A program made the translations under genes and the position numbers. This document shows, piece after piece, positions 24,974 to 34,149 of a stretch of DNA of 39,159 nt (position 1 is the first letter of the stretch; every line of letters starts with the position of its first letter). This DNA is from an uncultured Prevotellaceae bacterium (GTDB lineage: Bacteria > Bacteroidota > Bacteroidia > Bacteroidales > Bacteroidaceae): positions 1 through 39,159 of the forward strand of contig CAMNCV010000063.1 in assembly GCA_946534585.1 (NCBI GenBank), in the 5' to 3' direction. The notes beneath the pieces are model-generated. The model was not told the DNA's origin. It did no database searches and saw only the letters and a list, made by a program, of their open reading frames with translations.

Positions 24974-25594
24974 ATGACGAAAAGAAATCTTTTTGCTACG
25001 ATAGCAGTGGCAGCAGTGAGCATCGTATCATTAAACTCGTGTGATAAATCACCAAAGGCAGATGAAAAGCCTGCGGCAGAAAGCAAGGCTCCCGCAGATT
25101 TGAAAATCGCTTATGTGGAGGTTGATTCGTTAATGACACAGTATGAGTTCTGCAAGGAATATTCTCTGATACTTGAAAAGAAGAGCAAGAATATTCAGGC
25201 TACGCTTCAGCAGAAAGGACAGGCTCTGCAGTCTGCAGCCAATAATTTCCAGCAGAAGCTGCAGCAGAATGCTTATACACGTGAGCAGGCAGAGCAGATA
25301 CAGGCAGGTCTGCAGAAGCAAAATGCCGATCTTGAGGCTCTGCAGCAGCGTCTCGGAACAGAGTTTCAGGATGAAACAAATAAGTTTAATGCCGCCCTGC
25401 ATGATTCCTTGCAGCATTATATAGAAAAATATAATAAGGATAAGAAATATACCATGATATTATCGAAGTCTGGAGACAATATACTGTATGCAGACAAGGG
25501 TATAGATATCACTGCAGACATTATCGCTGGTCTTAACAAAGCATATAAGAAAGGTGCTGCCAAGGCTGACGATGCCAATAAGGGAAAGAAGTAA
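24974..25594 (+). CDS. OmpH/Skp-family lipoprotein
   Basis: OmpH/Skp proteins are periplasmic chaperones for outer-membrane proteins. The 206-residue protein has a lipoprotein signal peptide with lipobox SLNSC (Cys23) and a short linker rich in K, A and P. It then enters the Skp-like fold: a strand IAYVEVDSLM (about 46-55), a long Q-rich coiled coil (65-150), and a closing strand segment YTMILSKSGDNILYADKGIDIT. Lipid anchoring is unlike E. coli Skp but is common in Bacteroidetes OmpH-like proteins. A terminator follows directly. Confidence 0.9.
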   Translation: MTKRNLFATIAVAAVSIVSLNSCDKSPKADEKPAAESKAPADLKIAYVEVDSLMTQYEFCKEYSLILEKKSKNIQATLQQKGQALQSAANNFQQKLQQNAYTREQAEQIQAGLQKQNADLEALQQRLGTEFQDETNKFNAALHDSLQHYIEKYNKDKKYTMILSKSGDNILYADKGIDITADIIAGLNKAYKKGAAKADDANKGKK

Positions 25595-25618
25595 GTAAGC
25601 AGGAACGGTGAAAGTGTG

Positions 25619-25665
25619 ATTACATCTTGCTTGTCATATGACAGTAAGATGTAATTATGCTTTTT
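25619..25665 (+). terminator. Hairpin terminator after the OmpH-like gene
   Basis: ATTACATCTT (25619-25628) pairs with AAGATGTAAT (25646-25655), enclosing an inner palindrome GTCATATGAC. A T-rich tail follows within ten bases. An in-frame ATG of the next gene at 25638 falls in its loop, which argues for the later start at 25686. Confidence 0.8.
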
Positions 25666-25685
25666 CTTCATTTTATACATTAGCT

Positions 25686-26666
25686 ATGGACATACGCTGG
25701 GGGTTTATAGGTTGTGGCGAGGTCACTGAGAGGAAGAGCGGACCTGCTTTCAGTATCATAGAAGGGTCAAGTGTTGTGGCAGTGATGAGCCGAAATGCCG
25801 AGAAGGCACGTTCTTACTCGGAGCGTCATGGTATTCCCAGATGGTACACTGATGCTCAGGCGCTTGTGGATGATCCCGAAGTCAATGCTATATACATAGC
25901 AACGCCACCGTCAAGTCATGCCACGTATGCTATTATGGCTATGCGGGCAGGCAAGCCAGTGTATGTAGAAAAACCACTTGCTGCATCATATTATGACTGT
26001 GCGAGGGTCAACAGGGTGTCGAAGGAAACGGGCATTCCTTGTTTTGTAGCTTACTACCGGCGCTATCTTCCGTACTTTAAGCGAGTAGGTGAAATACTCG
26101 AAAGTGGCGTGATTGGTACGGTTCTTAATGTTCAGATACGATTTGCGTGTCCGCCGAGGCAGGTTGATTACAATGCTCCAGAGGAAAGACCATGGCGTAT
26201 ACAGCCAGATATTGCTGGCGGAGGATATTTTTATGATCTTGCTCCGCATCAGCTTGATTTGCTTCAGCAGTTGTTTGGTGTCATAGTACATGCTGAGGGT
26301 TTTTCTGCCAACCGTGGCGGATTATACCAAGCAGAGGATACGGTAAGTGCAAGTTTCATGTTTGAAAACGGTTTGCCTGGTAGTGGGTCCTGGTGTTTTG
26401 CAGGGCATGAATCGAGTAGGGAAGACCGCATAGAAATAATAGGAACAGAGGGAATACTCTGTTTTTCCGTTTTTGACTATGACCCGATACGACTCTATAC
26501 ATCTGAAGGAGTGAAGGAGATAAAGATAGACAATCCCCCTCATGTGCAGTTGCCATTGATAAAAGAGGTTGTCGAGACGTTGCAAGGAAAGAAAGATTGT
26601 CAGTGTACGGCACTCAGCGCTACACCGACTAACTGGGTACTCGACCGAATATTAGGGAAATTCTGA
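25686..26666 (+). CDS. Gfo/Idh/MocA-family NAD(P)-dependent oxidoreductase
   Basis: The 326-residue protein (start at MDIRWGFIGCGEV) has an N-terminal Rossmann fold with G-x-G-x-x pattern FIGCGEV. The strand YIATPPSSHATYA follows, then the conserved VYVEKPLAAS lysine motif (about 89-98). The C-terminal domain carries GGGYFYDLAPHQLDLLQQLFG, the usual active-site His region. Such enzymes oxidise or reduce sugars or cyclitols; the substrate cannot be deduced. It ends 5 bases before a DUF4421-like gene, so the two share a transcript. The start at 25638 was rejected because it lies in the upstream terminator. Confidence 0.92.
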   Translation: MDIRWGFIGCGEVTERKSGPAFSIIEGSSVVAVMSRNAEKARSYSERHGIPRWYTDAQALVDDPEVNAIYIATPPSSHATYAIMAMRAGKPVYVEKPLAASYYDCARVNRVSKETGIPCFVAYYRRYLPYFKRVGEILESGVIGTVLNVQIRFACPPRQVDYNAPEERPWRIQPDIAGGGYFYDLAPHQLDLLQQLFGVIVHAEGFSANRGGLYQAEDTVSASFMFENGLPGSGSWCFAGHESSREDRIEIIGTEGILCFSVFDYDPIRLYTSEGVKEIKIDNPPHVQLPLIKEVVETLQGKKDCQCTALSATPTNWVLDRILGKF

Positions 26667-26671
26667 TAAGA

Positions 26672-27817
26672 TTGAGGATAACGATACTAAATATTTTGCT
26701 TGCAGTTTCATCTGCACTGATGGCACAGGAAGAAGCTGTTGTTGATGTGCTTGATAGCGTTGGAACGGCTAATGAGGGTGACAGTTTGTCTCTTTCAAAA
26801 AGAGAGAAAAAGCCCAGTTGGTTCAAACGTGCCTATCTCTTCGCTGACAGAGTGCTTTCACCGCCGCGTGATACCAATTATGTAGATACTCAAGACAATT
26901 ATAATTGGTGTGCAGAGGTGCAGTTATCTGCGCGCTTTGAGCAGTTTCAGTTAGATGCAGGCAATGATTTTAATATTAGGGTGACACCGAAATGGCGTAC
27001 ACGTATCGGACCTTTTTTCGGTTGGCGTTTTGCATTTCTCGGTTATAATATAGACTTGAAGTCGGTTTTTATGAACGGTGACGATACGGATTTGAGTGCT
27101 TCTGTGTACTCTGCAGCATTTGGACTTGACTTGTTTTATCGCCGTGTGGGCGGAAACTATAATATTCGTAATCTGACAATCAAAGGTACAGATTATTCTG
27201 GCTTGTTACAGGATCAGCCTTTTGATGGCATAAAGGTAGGTATGACACGTGTCAGTTTCTATTACGTTACTAATTACAAGCATTTCTCTCATCAGGCTGC
27301 TTACAGCCAGTCAAACAGACAATTACGCTCTGCTGGTTCTCCGATATTGGGCATTTCATACGCTCATAACCGAATGAGTGTGGATTGGAAGAAACTCGCA
27401 AATATGGTGAATGAGATAAACAACACCGATTATGATACGAATGCTTTGTATGGAAAGCAGATAAATGACGAGTTTTCTTTTACGGGAGGTTATGGCTATA
27501 ACTGGGTATTTGCGAAGAATTGGCTTGCAGGCGCTGAGTTGACTGGTTCGCTGGGCTATCTCCTTCAGCATACGGCAACAGGTACGAAAGATGAAGATAT
27601 GGAAGATGAGCAGAGCAATTTCATAAAGAAATTTGAGAATTTCGGTAAGAAAAACATTGCCTTTAATGGTACTCTGCGTATGGTCGTACTTTATAATAAT
27701 GGTCCGTGGTTTTTCGGTACGCAAGGCTATGTCTTTTATTATCAGTACGGTAATGGACTGATGATGACTCGCAATATGCTCGGATCGCTATATCTATACG
27801 TCGGTTTTAACTTCTGA
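26672..27817 (+). CDS. DUF4421-like exported protein, probable outer-membrane barrel
   Basis: The 381-residue protein appears to start at a TTG five bases after the oxidoreductase stop. The first ~18 residues form a signal peptide ending SSALMA. The family-like segment DTNYVDTQDNYNWCAEVQLS and the GPFFGWRFAFLGYNIDL motif resemble DUF4421. Alternating aromatic/polar strands run to the C-terminus, which ends with a phenylalanine (YVGFNF), as in outer-membrane beta-barrels. The function of the family is unknown. Its stop is 7 bases from the convergent uvrA stop, with no terminator visible between. Confidence 0.83.
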   Translation: MRITILNILLAVSSALMAQEEAVVDVLDSVGTANEGDSLSLSKREKKPSWFKRAYLFADRVLSPPRDTNYVDTQDNYNWCAEVQLSARFEQFQLDAGNDFNIRVTPKWRTRIGPFFGWRFAFLGYNIDLKSVFMNGDDTDLSASVYSAAFGLDLFYRRVGGNYNIRNLTIKGTDYSGLLQDQPFDGIKVGMTRVSFYYVTNYKHFSHQAAYSQSNRQLRSAGSPILGISYAHNRMSVDWKKLANMVNEINNTDYDTNALYGKQINDEFSFTGGYGYNWVFAKNWLAGAELTGSLGYLLQHTATGTKDEDMEDEQSNFIKKFENFGKKNIAFNGTLRMVVLYNNGPWFFGTQGYVFYYQYGNGLMMTRNMLGSLYLYVGFNF

Positions 27818-27824
27818 ATTCTTA

Positions 27825-30713
27825 TCATTTGTTTAGTGATTGCTTCAGGTACTGCCCAGTAATGCTTGCACAGACTCTTGTTATCTCTTCGGGAGTGCCA
27901 GTTGCTACGATGTTGCCACCAGCCTCTCCACCCTCAGGACCGATGTCAATTACGTGGTCAGCACTCTTTATTACGTCCATATTGTGTTCGATTATCAGTA
28001 TAGAATGACCGCGTTTGATGAGTTCGTCAAACGCATGAAGCAGTCGCTTGATGTCGTGGAAATGCAAGCCTGTGGTAGGTTCATCGAAGATAAACAGTGT
28101 ATGTTCCTGCTTTTCTTGTGCAATATAATATGCTAACTTCACACGTTGGTTCTCGCCACCTGATAGCGTTGAGGAAGACTGTCCCAACTGTATATAACCT
28201 AATCCGACCTCTTCAAGCGGTAGCAGACGGTCGATTATTGTTTGTAACTGATTGATTATCACTCTGCCTTGCGTGCGATGACGCGCATCAGTCTTCTTTT
28301 CATTTTCTTCCTTCTCGCGTTTCATGTTTTCGGAGAAGAACGCTATGGCCTCACTTATGGTCATAGTCAGAATGTCGTTGACATTCTTTCCGTTGTATCT
28401 TACTTCCAATATGTTACGCTGAAAGCGCTGTCCGTGGCAGGCTTCGCACGTCAGCATCAAGTCAGCCATGAACTGCATTTCGACCGTTACCACACCAGAA
28501 CCCTTACATTCTTCGCATCTTCCTCCTTCGGCATTGAACGAAAAATGCTGTGGCGTTATGCCCATCTGCTTAGCGAGTGGTTGTTCGCTGAGCAACTGGC
28601 GTATGGCATCGTATGCTTTTATGTAAGTGGCGGGGTTACTGCGAGTGCTCTTCCCTATGGGATTTTGGTCAACCATCTCTACGTGTTTGATGGTGTTGAC
28701 ATCTCCTTCGAGAGCACTGAATGAACCTGGAGCATCGCAGGCTTCGTTTAAAATCCTTTTCAATGCAGGGTATAGTGTGCCTCTAATCAGCGATGATTTT
28801 CCCGAACCGCTTACTCCTGTCACCACGGTCATGACATTAAGAGGTATTGTAGCATCAACTCCCTTTAGGTTATTCATGCGTGCTCCCTTCAATGTTATTG
28901 ACATATTCCAAGGTCGTCGCTGCTTTGGTACTGGTATTTCTTCCGAATGAGTGAGATATTCTACCGTGTGGCTGTGAGGATATTTCTTCAGACTATCCTT
29001 CGTTATGTCCTCAGCATTTCCCTCAAACACAATCTGTCCACCGTTGGTTCCTGCATCGGGACCAACGTCAATCAAGTAGTCGGCAGCACGCAGTATTTCC
29101 TCATCGTGCTCCACTATAATAACAGTATTGCCGATTTGCTGCAGTTTTCGCAGTACGCTTATGAGACGCTCAGTGTCTCGGCTGTGCATACCGATTGACG
29201 GCTCGTCGAGAATATACAGCGAGCCAACGAGAGAAGAGCCGAGTGACGTGGTTAGATTGATGCGCTGACTTTCGCCTCCCGAAAGCGTGTTGCTCGGACG
29301 GTTGAGCGTCAGATACCCCAGTCCTACATCCAAAAGAAACTGTAGTCTGCTGTTAATTTCCTTCAGTAATCGGCTTGCTACCTGTGCACGATGCTCGTCA
29401 AGCTGAAGCTCATGAAACCATTTTGCAAGTGCGCTGATAGGCATTTCTACCAGTTCCGTTATGGATTTACCATTGATTTTTACGTAAGAAGCCTCCTTCC
29501 TCAGTCGTGTTCCGTGGCAGTCTGGACACAAAGTCTTGCCACGGTAGCGGCTCATCATTACGCGATATTGTATCTTATACTGGTTTTCCTTTACCATCTG
29601 GAAGAAATCGTCGATACTTACACGCTCGTATTTTGAGCGTTTTCGATCGCTTGGAAGACCATGCCACAGCCATTCCTTGTGCTTTTTCGACAGTTCATTG
29701 TACGGTGTAAAGATAGGAAAATCATCGATAGCAGCCCTGCGTATGAATTCCTTCAGCCATTCCCCCATCTTTTCTCCGTGCCAGCACTGTACGCATCCAT
29801 CATATACACTCAGTGACTGGTTGGGGATGACAAGGCTCTCGTCGATGCCCATTACTTTGCCGAAACCCTCGCAGGTAGGACAGACACCGAGTGGAGAGTT
29901 GAAAGCAAACAGTCCGTCGCTGGGCTCTTCAAACGACATACCGTCAGCTTCCATGCGCATGGAGAATTCAAAAGTTTGTCCTGACGGCAGGAAAACCAAC
30001 CGGCAGCTGCCTCCACCCTCGTAGAAGGCTGTTTCGCATGAGTCAGTAAGGCGTGATATTGTCTCCTGACTATCGTCAACGCTCATGCGGTCAATAAGTA
30101 TGAATATGTTGTCGTCGTGTCTTTTCTCCTCAAGATAGTCATCTATTCTGATGACCTCATCGCCTATTGCTATCCTTGAATATCCCTGTTGAATTTCCAT
30201 TTCCAGCTGCTGTGCTATTGTGCGCCCTTTAACTATATTGAGCGGTGCGAGCAACATAAAGCGTGTGCCTGGTGTAAAAGACAACATACACTTCACCACG
30301 TCTTCCGGCGTATGCTTCTTCACTTCCTGATTGGAAATGGGCGAGAATGTCTTGCCGATGCGTGCAAACAGCAATCTCATGTATTCGTAAATCTCGGTGC
30401 TTGTACCCACAGTAGAACGCGGATTGCGGCTTATGACCTTTTGTTCGATAGCTATTGCCGGCGGAAGACCTTTGATGAAATCACATTCAGGCTTTTGCAT
30501 ACGACCAAGAAACTGTCGGGCATACGACGACAGGCTTTCCACGTAGCGTCGCTGTCCTTCTGCATACAGCGTGTCGAAAGCAAGCGATGACTTGCCCGAG
30601 CCACTCACACCAGCTATGACCACCATCTTGTCGCGTGGTATATTGACCGAGATGTTTTTAAGATTGTTTACGCGTGCGTTTTTTATCTCTATGTAATTGC
30701 TGTTCTTGTCCAT
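27825..30713 (-). CDS. uvrA: Excinuclease ABC subunit A
   Basis: UvrA is the damage-recognition ATPase of nucleotide excision repair. The start [20 protein letters not shown] (30713) gives 962 residues, and Walker [14 protein letters not shown] lies at 35-47. Zinc-finger cysteine pairs are seen in [24 protein letters not shown] and CEACHGQRF. Two ABC signatures ([26 protein letters not shown]) and Walker B sites ([28 protein letters not shown]) complete the two ATPase halves. The longer frame from 30791 is rejected because it starts inside the tRNA terminator and before the promoter. The -7 box lies only five bases before this ATG. Confidence 0.97.
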   Translation of the reverse strand: MDKNSNYIEIKNARVNNLKNISVNIPRDKMVVIAGVSGSGKSSLAFDTLYAEGQRRYVESLSSYARQFLGRMQKPECDFIKGLPPAIAIEQKVISRNPRSTVGTSTEIYEYMRLLFARIGKTFSPISNQEVKKHTPEDVVKCMLSFTPGTRFMLLAPLNIVKGRTIAQQLEMEIQQGYSRIAIGDEVIRIDDYLEEKRHDDNIFILIDRMSVDDSQETISRLTDSCETAFYEGGGSCRLVFLPSGQTFEFSMRMEADGMSFEEPSDGLFAFNSPLGVCPTCEGFGKVMGIDESLVIPNQSLSVYDGCVQCWHGEKMGEWLKEFIRRAAIDDFPIFTPYNELSKKHKEWLWHGLPSDRKRSKYERVSIDDFFQMVKENQYKIQYRVMMSRYRGKTLCPDCHGTRLRKEASYVKINGKSITELVEMPISALAKWFHELQLDEHRAQVASRLLKEINSRLQFLLDVGLGYLTLNRPSNTLSGGESQRINLTTSLGSSLVGSLYILDEPSIGMHSRDTERLISVLRKLQQIGNTVIIVEHDEEILRAADYLIDVGPDAGTNGGQIVFEGNAEDITKDSLKKYPHSHTVEYLTHSEEIPVPKQRRPWNMSITLKGARMNNLKGVDATIPLNVMTVVTGVSGSGKSSLIRGTLYPALKRILNEACDAPGSFSALEGDVNTIKHVEMVDQNPIGKSTRSNPATYIKAYDAIRQLLSEQPLAKQMGITPQHFSFNAEGGRCEECKGSGVVTVEMQFMADLMLTCEACHGQRFQRNILEVRYNGKNVNDILTMTISEAIAFFSENMKREKEENEKKTDARHRTQGRVIINQLQTIIDRLLPLEEVGLGYIQLGQSSSTLSGGENQRVKLAYYIAQEKQEHTLFIFDEPTTGLHFHDIKRLLHAFDELIKRGHSILIIEHNMDVIKSADHVIDIGPEGGEAGGNIVATGTPEEITRVCASITGQYLKQSLNK

Positions 30714-30718
30714 AGATG

Positions 30719-30749
30719 CAAAGTTACGAAAAAAAGCTGAATTGTCAAA
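30719..30749 (-). promoter_or_regulatory. Bacteroidetes-type promoter of uvrA
   Basis: On the minus strand TTTG (30749-30746), 19 bases, then TAACTTTG (30726-30719). Only CATCT separates it from the ATG, so the mRNA should be leaderless or nearly so. Confidence 0.75.
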
Positions 30750-30773
30750 GTGTTGCGTGTAGTAATAGAAAAG

Positions 30774-30808
30774 AAAAATGCTTGGCATCATCGGATGTCA
30801 AGCATTTT
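30774..30808 (-). terminator. Terminator after the tRNA-Asp pair
   Basis: AAAATGCTTGGCATC pairs with GATGTCAAGCATTTT (30794-30808) with one wobble pair. On the minus strand the stem is followed by TTTTTCTTTT. Confidence 0.85.
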
Positions 30809-30820
30809 CTTTGCGTTCAG

Positions 30821-30894
30821 CGGTGCGTACGGGACTCGGACCCGTGACCTCCAGCGTGACAGGCTGGCATTCTAACCAACTGAACTAACGCACC
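30821..30894 (-). tRNA. tRNA-Asp (anticodon GTC), copy 2
   Basis: The minus strand gives a 74-base cloverleaf with acceptor stem GGTGCGT/ACGCACC and discriminator G, as required for Asp. The D arm contains AGTTCAGTTGGTTAGAAT, the anticodon loop CTGTCAC, and the T arm GGTCCGAGTCC. CCA is not encoded. It is identical to the other copy and lies 32 bases away from it. Confidence 0.97.
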
Positions 30895-30926
30895 TCATTG
30901 CTAATTTTATGGGCAATCTACAGAGG

Positions 30927-31000
30927 CGGTGCGTACGGGACTCGGACCCGTGACCTCCAGCGTGACAGGCTGGCATTCTAACCAACTGAACTAACGCACC
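30927..31000 (-). tRNA. tRNA-Asp (anticodon GTC), copy 1
   Basis: Promoter-proximal copy of an identical pair, 74 bases with the same arms, GTC anticodon and G discriminator. The shared promoter lies at 31038-31068 and the terminator at 30774-30808, so the two are one transcript. Confidence 0.97.
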
Positions 31001-31037
31001 TCGTTGTTGTAGGATTGCTGTTTTTGTTTAGCGAGTG

Positions 31038-31068
31038 CAAAGGTAATACTATTTTTTGAATTGACAAA
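31038..31068 (-). promoter_or_regulatory. Promoter of the tRNA-Asp pair
   Basis: On the minus strand TTTG (31068-31065), 19 bases, then TACCTTTG (31045-31038), 37 bases before the first tRNA. Confidence 0.75.
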
Positions 31069-31109
31069 ATTTTTTACAGTTTTTTTTGCAAAAAATGTCG
31101 TTTTTATCA

Positions 31110-32864
31110 TTATTCAGCATTATCGGCAGTGTTTTTACCCGTTTTTGTAGCAGGTTTTCGGCGTACAGCAGGCTTACGTCGCTGTTGGCGTTTTGGCTTC
31201 TGCTGCGGTTCTGCGTTGTTGACCTCTGCTACGGGAGTGGGTAGGGTATGCTGGTCATTCTGCACCTCTTGCCTTGCAGTGGGTTCAGCCTTGACCTCTT
31301 GTGTAACCTCAACTGCAGTCAGGACTTGTGTTTCTTGTCTTGGCTGCTGTGGCTGTTCTAGTCGTGGCTGTTGTTTCTCCTGCTTTTGCTTAGACTGCTG
31401 CTGTGGTTTCTGCTTCTGCTGACGGTTTTGCCTTACGACCGTATTTTGTTGCTTGTCTTGCTCTGTTGGTTCGCTGAATAAGTTGTCAGTGCGGTGCTTA
31501 TCGCCTGGTCGGAAGGCATCAAGCCATAGTGAGAGCGATTCAGGCTTTATGCGATTCATGCTGCGGCTTATCTCGTTCATCCATGGTTGACCTGATGCCA
31601 TCTGTATATAATGGTACTGTCGTGTGTAGTAGTCGAGCAGTTTCAAGTCGTCGAATGTGAATACCATGGGTCGGATAGGCACGTATTTCTCGTTCCACAC
31701 CTCATCGCTGATGTTGTTGTGACGCTGCAGGTCGTCGCAGATGCCTATGGAACGAATTGCTACCGAGGCATCGTTGGTCAGTATGAGAACTTTCTTTCCG
31801 GCGGCAAACAAGTCGGCTACACATCTTATAATAGCTGGGTCGGCAAAAGAGGCATGGTGGGATTCGGCACCGATATTGTCGATGCGCAGGCGGTTTTCGC
31901 GCTGTTGCGACAGGATAAGTCGCTTAGCCAGACGCGCTGCAGCGTTCAGACACACGAGGTTATCTGTAAAGTCTGCATCGCGATAGTCGGTTGGGTCCTG
32001 CATAGTGGCGAAGCGGTCAATCTCTTCATAGGTTTCAGAGAGCATCATGAAGCGTCCGCCACGGTATTTCGTCAGTTTAGAAATGAACTCCAACTGGCGC
32101 TCAAACTGCAGACGTGCGTTATAGCGTGGGTCGGAATGGCTGCTGGTGTGCCCCAGTAGCAGTTCAAGCCAGATGTTGGTATCGCTGATAACCACGTCGT
32201 AGTCAAGCACGTTGGCCAGTGTGTGTTGCAGGAAAGAGTGACGCTGTTGGATTTCCTCGAGCGTCAGCTGCTGTATCTGCTGGTCTGTAAGCACTATGGC
32301 ACGCTGTGGAGCTTGACTCAACTCAACAATATCGTGAATTTCCATTTGCGGCAGTGGAAGTATCTTTTGCTCCTGTCGCTCAGGCTTTTGCCGACGGTCA
32401 TTGACTGGCGACGACTTCGCCTCCGTAGGCAAAATGGTTTCGGGATTGATATCAGTTCCGCTGACTTCCGTTGCTTCGACCTCCGTAGTCATCACTTCCG
32501 TTTCTTGTTTTTCAGACTCGATGGCTGTCGGTTCAGGGCTGACTGTATGCTCCGCAACTACGGTCCCTGCCGATGACTCCGTCTGCTCAAACGCAACATC
32601 CTGCATCTGTGCTTCAGTCATAGTTACCACTTCCTCATTATCTGCCTGAATGTTTTCACCCTTTTTCATCACCTTGCGCGGAGAGAGTTTTCTTGCTTCA
32701 GCATTTTTGCTTGTCTTGGTGGCAGATTTCTTTTCTGACAATTTCTTCGTAGTGGTTTTCCTTGCCGTAGTTGTTTTGGTCGTAGCCTTTCTTACTGTCG
32801 TCTTCTTTTCTTTCTGTGGAGCAGTATCCTTGACTGCCTCCGTTGTCGTATTTTCTTTTTTCAT
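31110..32864 (-). CDS. PIN-domain protein with long low-complexity arms
   Basis: A 584-residue protein in three parts. Residues ~1-60 are a K/T/A-rich basic arm with KKTTVRKATTKTTT-like repeats, followed by an acidic T/E-rich stretch to about 160. Residues ~215-380 look like a PIN-like nuclease domain. The acidic positions are in VISDTNIWLELL, SETYEEIDRF and ILTNDASVAIRS, fitting the D...E...D metal-site pattern. From ~470 the C-terminus is Q/K/P/R-rich and ends in a basic cluster, NAE last. PIN domains are usually Mg-dependent RNases; the arms suggest RNA binding or condensate formation (inference). No antitoxin gene is adjacent. Start 32864 was chosen because the longer frame begins (TTG) inside the -7 box. 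Confidence 0.82.
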   Translation of the reverse strand: MKKENTTTEAVKDTAPQKEKKTTVRKATTKTTTARKTTTKKLSEKKSATKTSKNAEARKLSPRKVMKKGENIQADNEEVVTMTEAQMQDVAFEQTESSAGTVVAEHTVSPEPTAIESEKQETEVMTTEVEATEVSGTDINPETILPTEAKSSPVNDRRQKPERQEQKILPLPQMEIHDIVELSQAPQRAIVLTDQQIQQLTLEEIQQRHSFLQHTLANVLDYDVVISDTNIWLELLLGHTSSHSDPRYNARLQFERQLEFISKLTKYRGGRFMMLSETYEEIDRFATMQDPTDYRDADFTDNLVCLNAAARLAKRLILSQQRENRLRIDNIGAESHHASFADPAIIRCVADLFAAGKKVLILTNDASVAIRSIGICDDLQRHNNISDEVWNEKYVPIRPMVFTFDDLKLLDYYTRQYHYIQMASGQPWMNEISRSMNRIKPESLSLWLDAFRPGDKHRTDNLFSEPTEQDKQQNTVVRQNRQQKQKPQQQSKQKQEKQQPRLEQPQQPRQETQVLTAVEVTQEVKAEPTARQEVQNDQHTLPTPVAEVNNAEPQQKPKRQQRRKPAVRRKPATKTGKNTADNAE

Positions 32865-32873
32865 AATCGCATA

Positions 32874-32905
32874 CAAAGTTATATATTTTTTGTTATATTA
32901 CCAAA
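32874..32905 (-). promoter_or_regulatory. Bacteroidetes-type promoter of the PIN gene
   Basis: On the minus strand TTTG (32905-32902), 20 bases, then TAACTTTG (32881-32874). The ATG follows after nine bases, so the leader should be only a few bases long. Confidence 0.75.
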
Positions 32906-32941
32906 TTTTTTGCTTATTAATGTTGTAATCAGATACTAATT

Positions 32942-32977
32942 AAAAAGCCCCATGTAACGTGTTGTTACACAGGGCTT
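32942..32977 (-). terminator. Terminator of the exopolysaccharide operon
   Basis: AAGCCC (32945-32950) and TGTAAC (32953-32958) pair with GTTACA (32964-32969) and GGGCTT (32972-32977), with a small internal bulge. T5 follows on the minus strand. It ends the operon that begins at 39122. Confidence 0.88.
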
Positions 32978-33006
32978 ATTCTGTAGTTTTTTGTTCAGCG
33001 TCAGAC

Positions 33007-34149
33007 TTATTCACGCTTCCATAGTCGTAGCCATAGCCACAGTTTATTATAGATGCGAAAGAGTGGTTCAAATATCACCTCGGAAGGGTAGTTGTGAAGG
33101 AATTGCATATTGTGGCGCAGTCGTGCCCATGCGTAGGGCAGTCCGCGGTAGCGCATAGAACCGTTGGTCACCTCTGCCCATTTGTATCGCTCGTCGTACT
33201 GTCCGAAGTTACCACTGAGCATTATCTCGCTGAGCAACTGGCGACCTCTGTTTATATTTGGCTGACAAATCATTATTGCTTCATCAGCGTTAAACACCTT
33301 ACGTAATACATACATCACTGCACTGGCGAATTTTGTTAAGCCAAAGTCGTCTATGAGGGAAGATGGAGAAGAAGCTCTTGACTCATCATTTAGAAGTAAT
33401 ATATAGTAGTCTAATAACTGCCTCAGTCCTATGCCTTCCTCAAAGATGTGTTTATAAAGATGGAGCAGTTGGAATATTACATTGAATTGTGGCGAAGGTA
33501 TGCTGTATCCTTCATATTCAATAAAGTCACCGTTTGTTTTGTATTGACGGAGCCATCTCTGCAAGCGATGGTTGTGTAGGGGATGATATAGCCACGTGGG
33601 ACGGTAGTGTACCTCTACGGGTATATCCTTGAGTATAGGAAAGTCGAGGTTGTGGTAGTATATGTATTCGCCTTTCTTCCTTGACTGGCAGAACTCTATC
33701 ACCGTGCGTACATCGTGGTTGTTACTTGATGAGTTTTGCTTTTTAATAGGCCATGCCCATACGTCAATATCGCCGGGCGAGCGTAGTTCCTGTAGATGCT
33801 TTGGATAGTTGGCTGTATTTCCTTGTCCTTTTAGTATTACACAGTGAAAGTTATTTTGCTTGAAGTAATCAGACACCTTTGCTGTCATCAATGATGCCGT
33901 TTTATTTCTTTCACGTATTTTGTCAGCCTTCACAGCCCATTGGCGTATGCGACGCGGTGGGGGCAGTTGCTCTTGTGGCAGACGTTCCAAGGCTGCAAAG
34001 GTAATGCCAACGAGGGTCTGCTCCTTGGCGATGATGTATAATTGCTCCCATTCGTCAGGAGAGAGTGTCCTGCTCAGGCGTTCGCGGATGCCTATGGCAA
34101 CTTGTAATAGTTCAAAGAACAGAGTGTATATTTCCGTATTTGTTGACAA
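33007..34149 (-). CDS. Nucleotidyltransferase-fold protein (NTP_transf_5-like)
   Basis: The 380-residue protein resembles the uncharacterised nucleotidyltransferase family found in capsule and exopolysaccharide clusters. FHCVILKGQGNTANYP is followed by ELRSPGDIDVWAW (near 118-130). That region supplies the G-[G/S]...D-x-D type metal-binding pattern (DID) of the polymerase-beta superfamily. The C-terminal half is helical with FQLLHLYKHIFEEGIGLRQLLDYY, also typical. Its substrate is unknown; it may modify a sugar or carrier in the pathway. Its start overlaps the previous gene by 38 bases, and it is the last gene of the operon. Confidence 0.82.
   Translation of the reverse strand: MSTNTEIYTLFFELLQVAIGIRERLSRTLSPDEWEQLYIIAKEQTLVGITFAALERLPQEQLPPPRRIRQWAVKADKIRERNKTASLMTAKVSDYFKQNNFHCVILKGQGNTANYPKHLQELRSPGDIDVWAWPIKKQNSSSNNHDVRTVIEFCQSRKKGEYIYYHNLDFPILKDIPVEVHYRPTWLYHPLHNHRLQRWLRQYKTNGDFIEYEGYSIPSPQFNVIFQLLHLYKHIFEEGIGLRQLLDYYILLLNDESRASSPSSLIDDFGLTKFASAVMYVLRKVFNADEAIMICQPNINRGRQLLSEIMLSGNFGQYDERYKWAEVTNGSMRYRGLPYAWARLRHNMQFLHNYPSEVIFEPLFRIYNKLWLWLRLWKRE

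Noticed and set aside
30713..30791. N-terminal extension of UvrA
   Set aside because: It would start inside the tRNA terminator and cross the uvrA promoter; the family-like sequence begins at 30713.
30821..31000. tRNA-Asp duplication as an integration scar (attL/attR)
   Set aside because: Both copies are full-length and share one promoter and terminator, with only 32 bases between them. No integrase or element is present.
31129..31422. Cysteine-rich plus-strand ORF
   Set aside because: It is the antisense reading of the Q-rich tail of the PIN-domain gene; the cysteines come from CAG/CAA codons read backwards.
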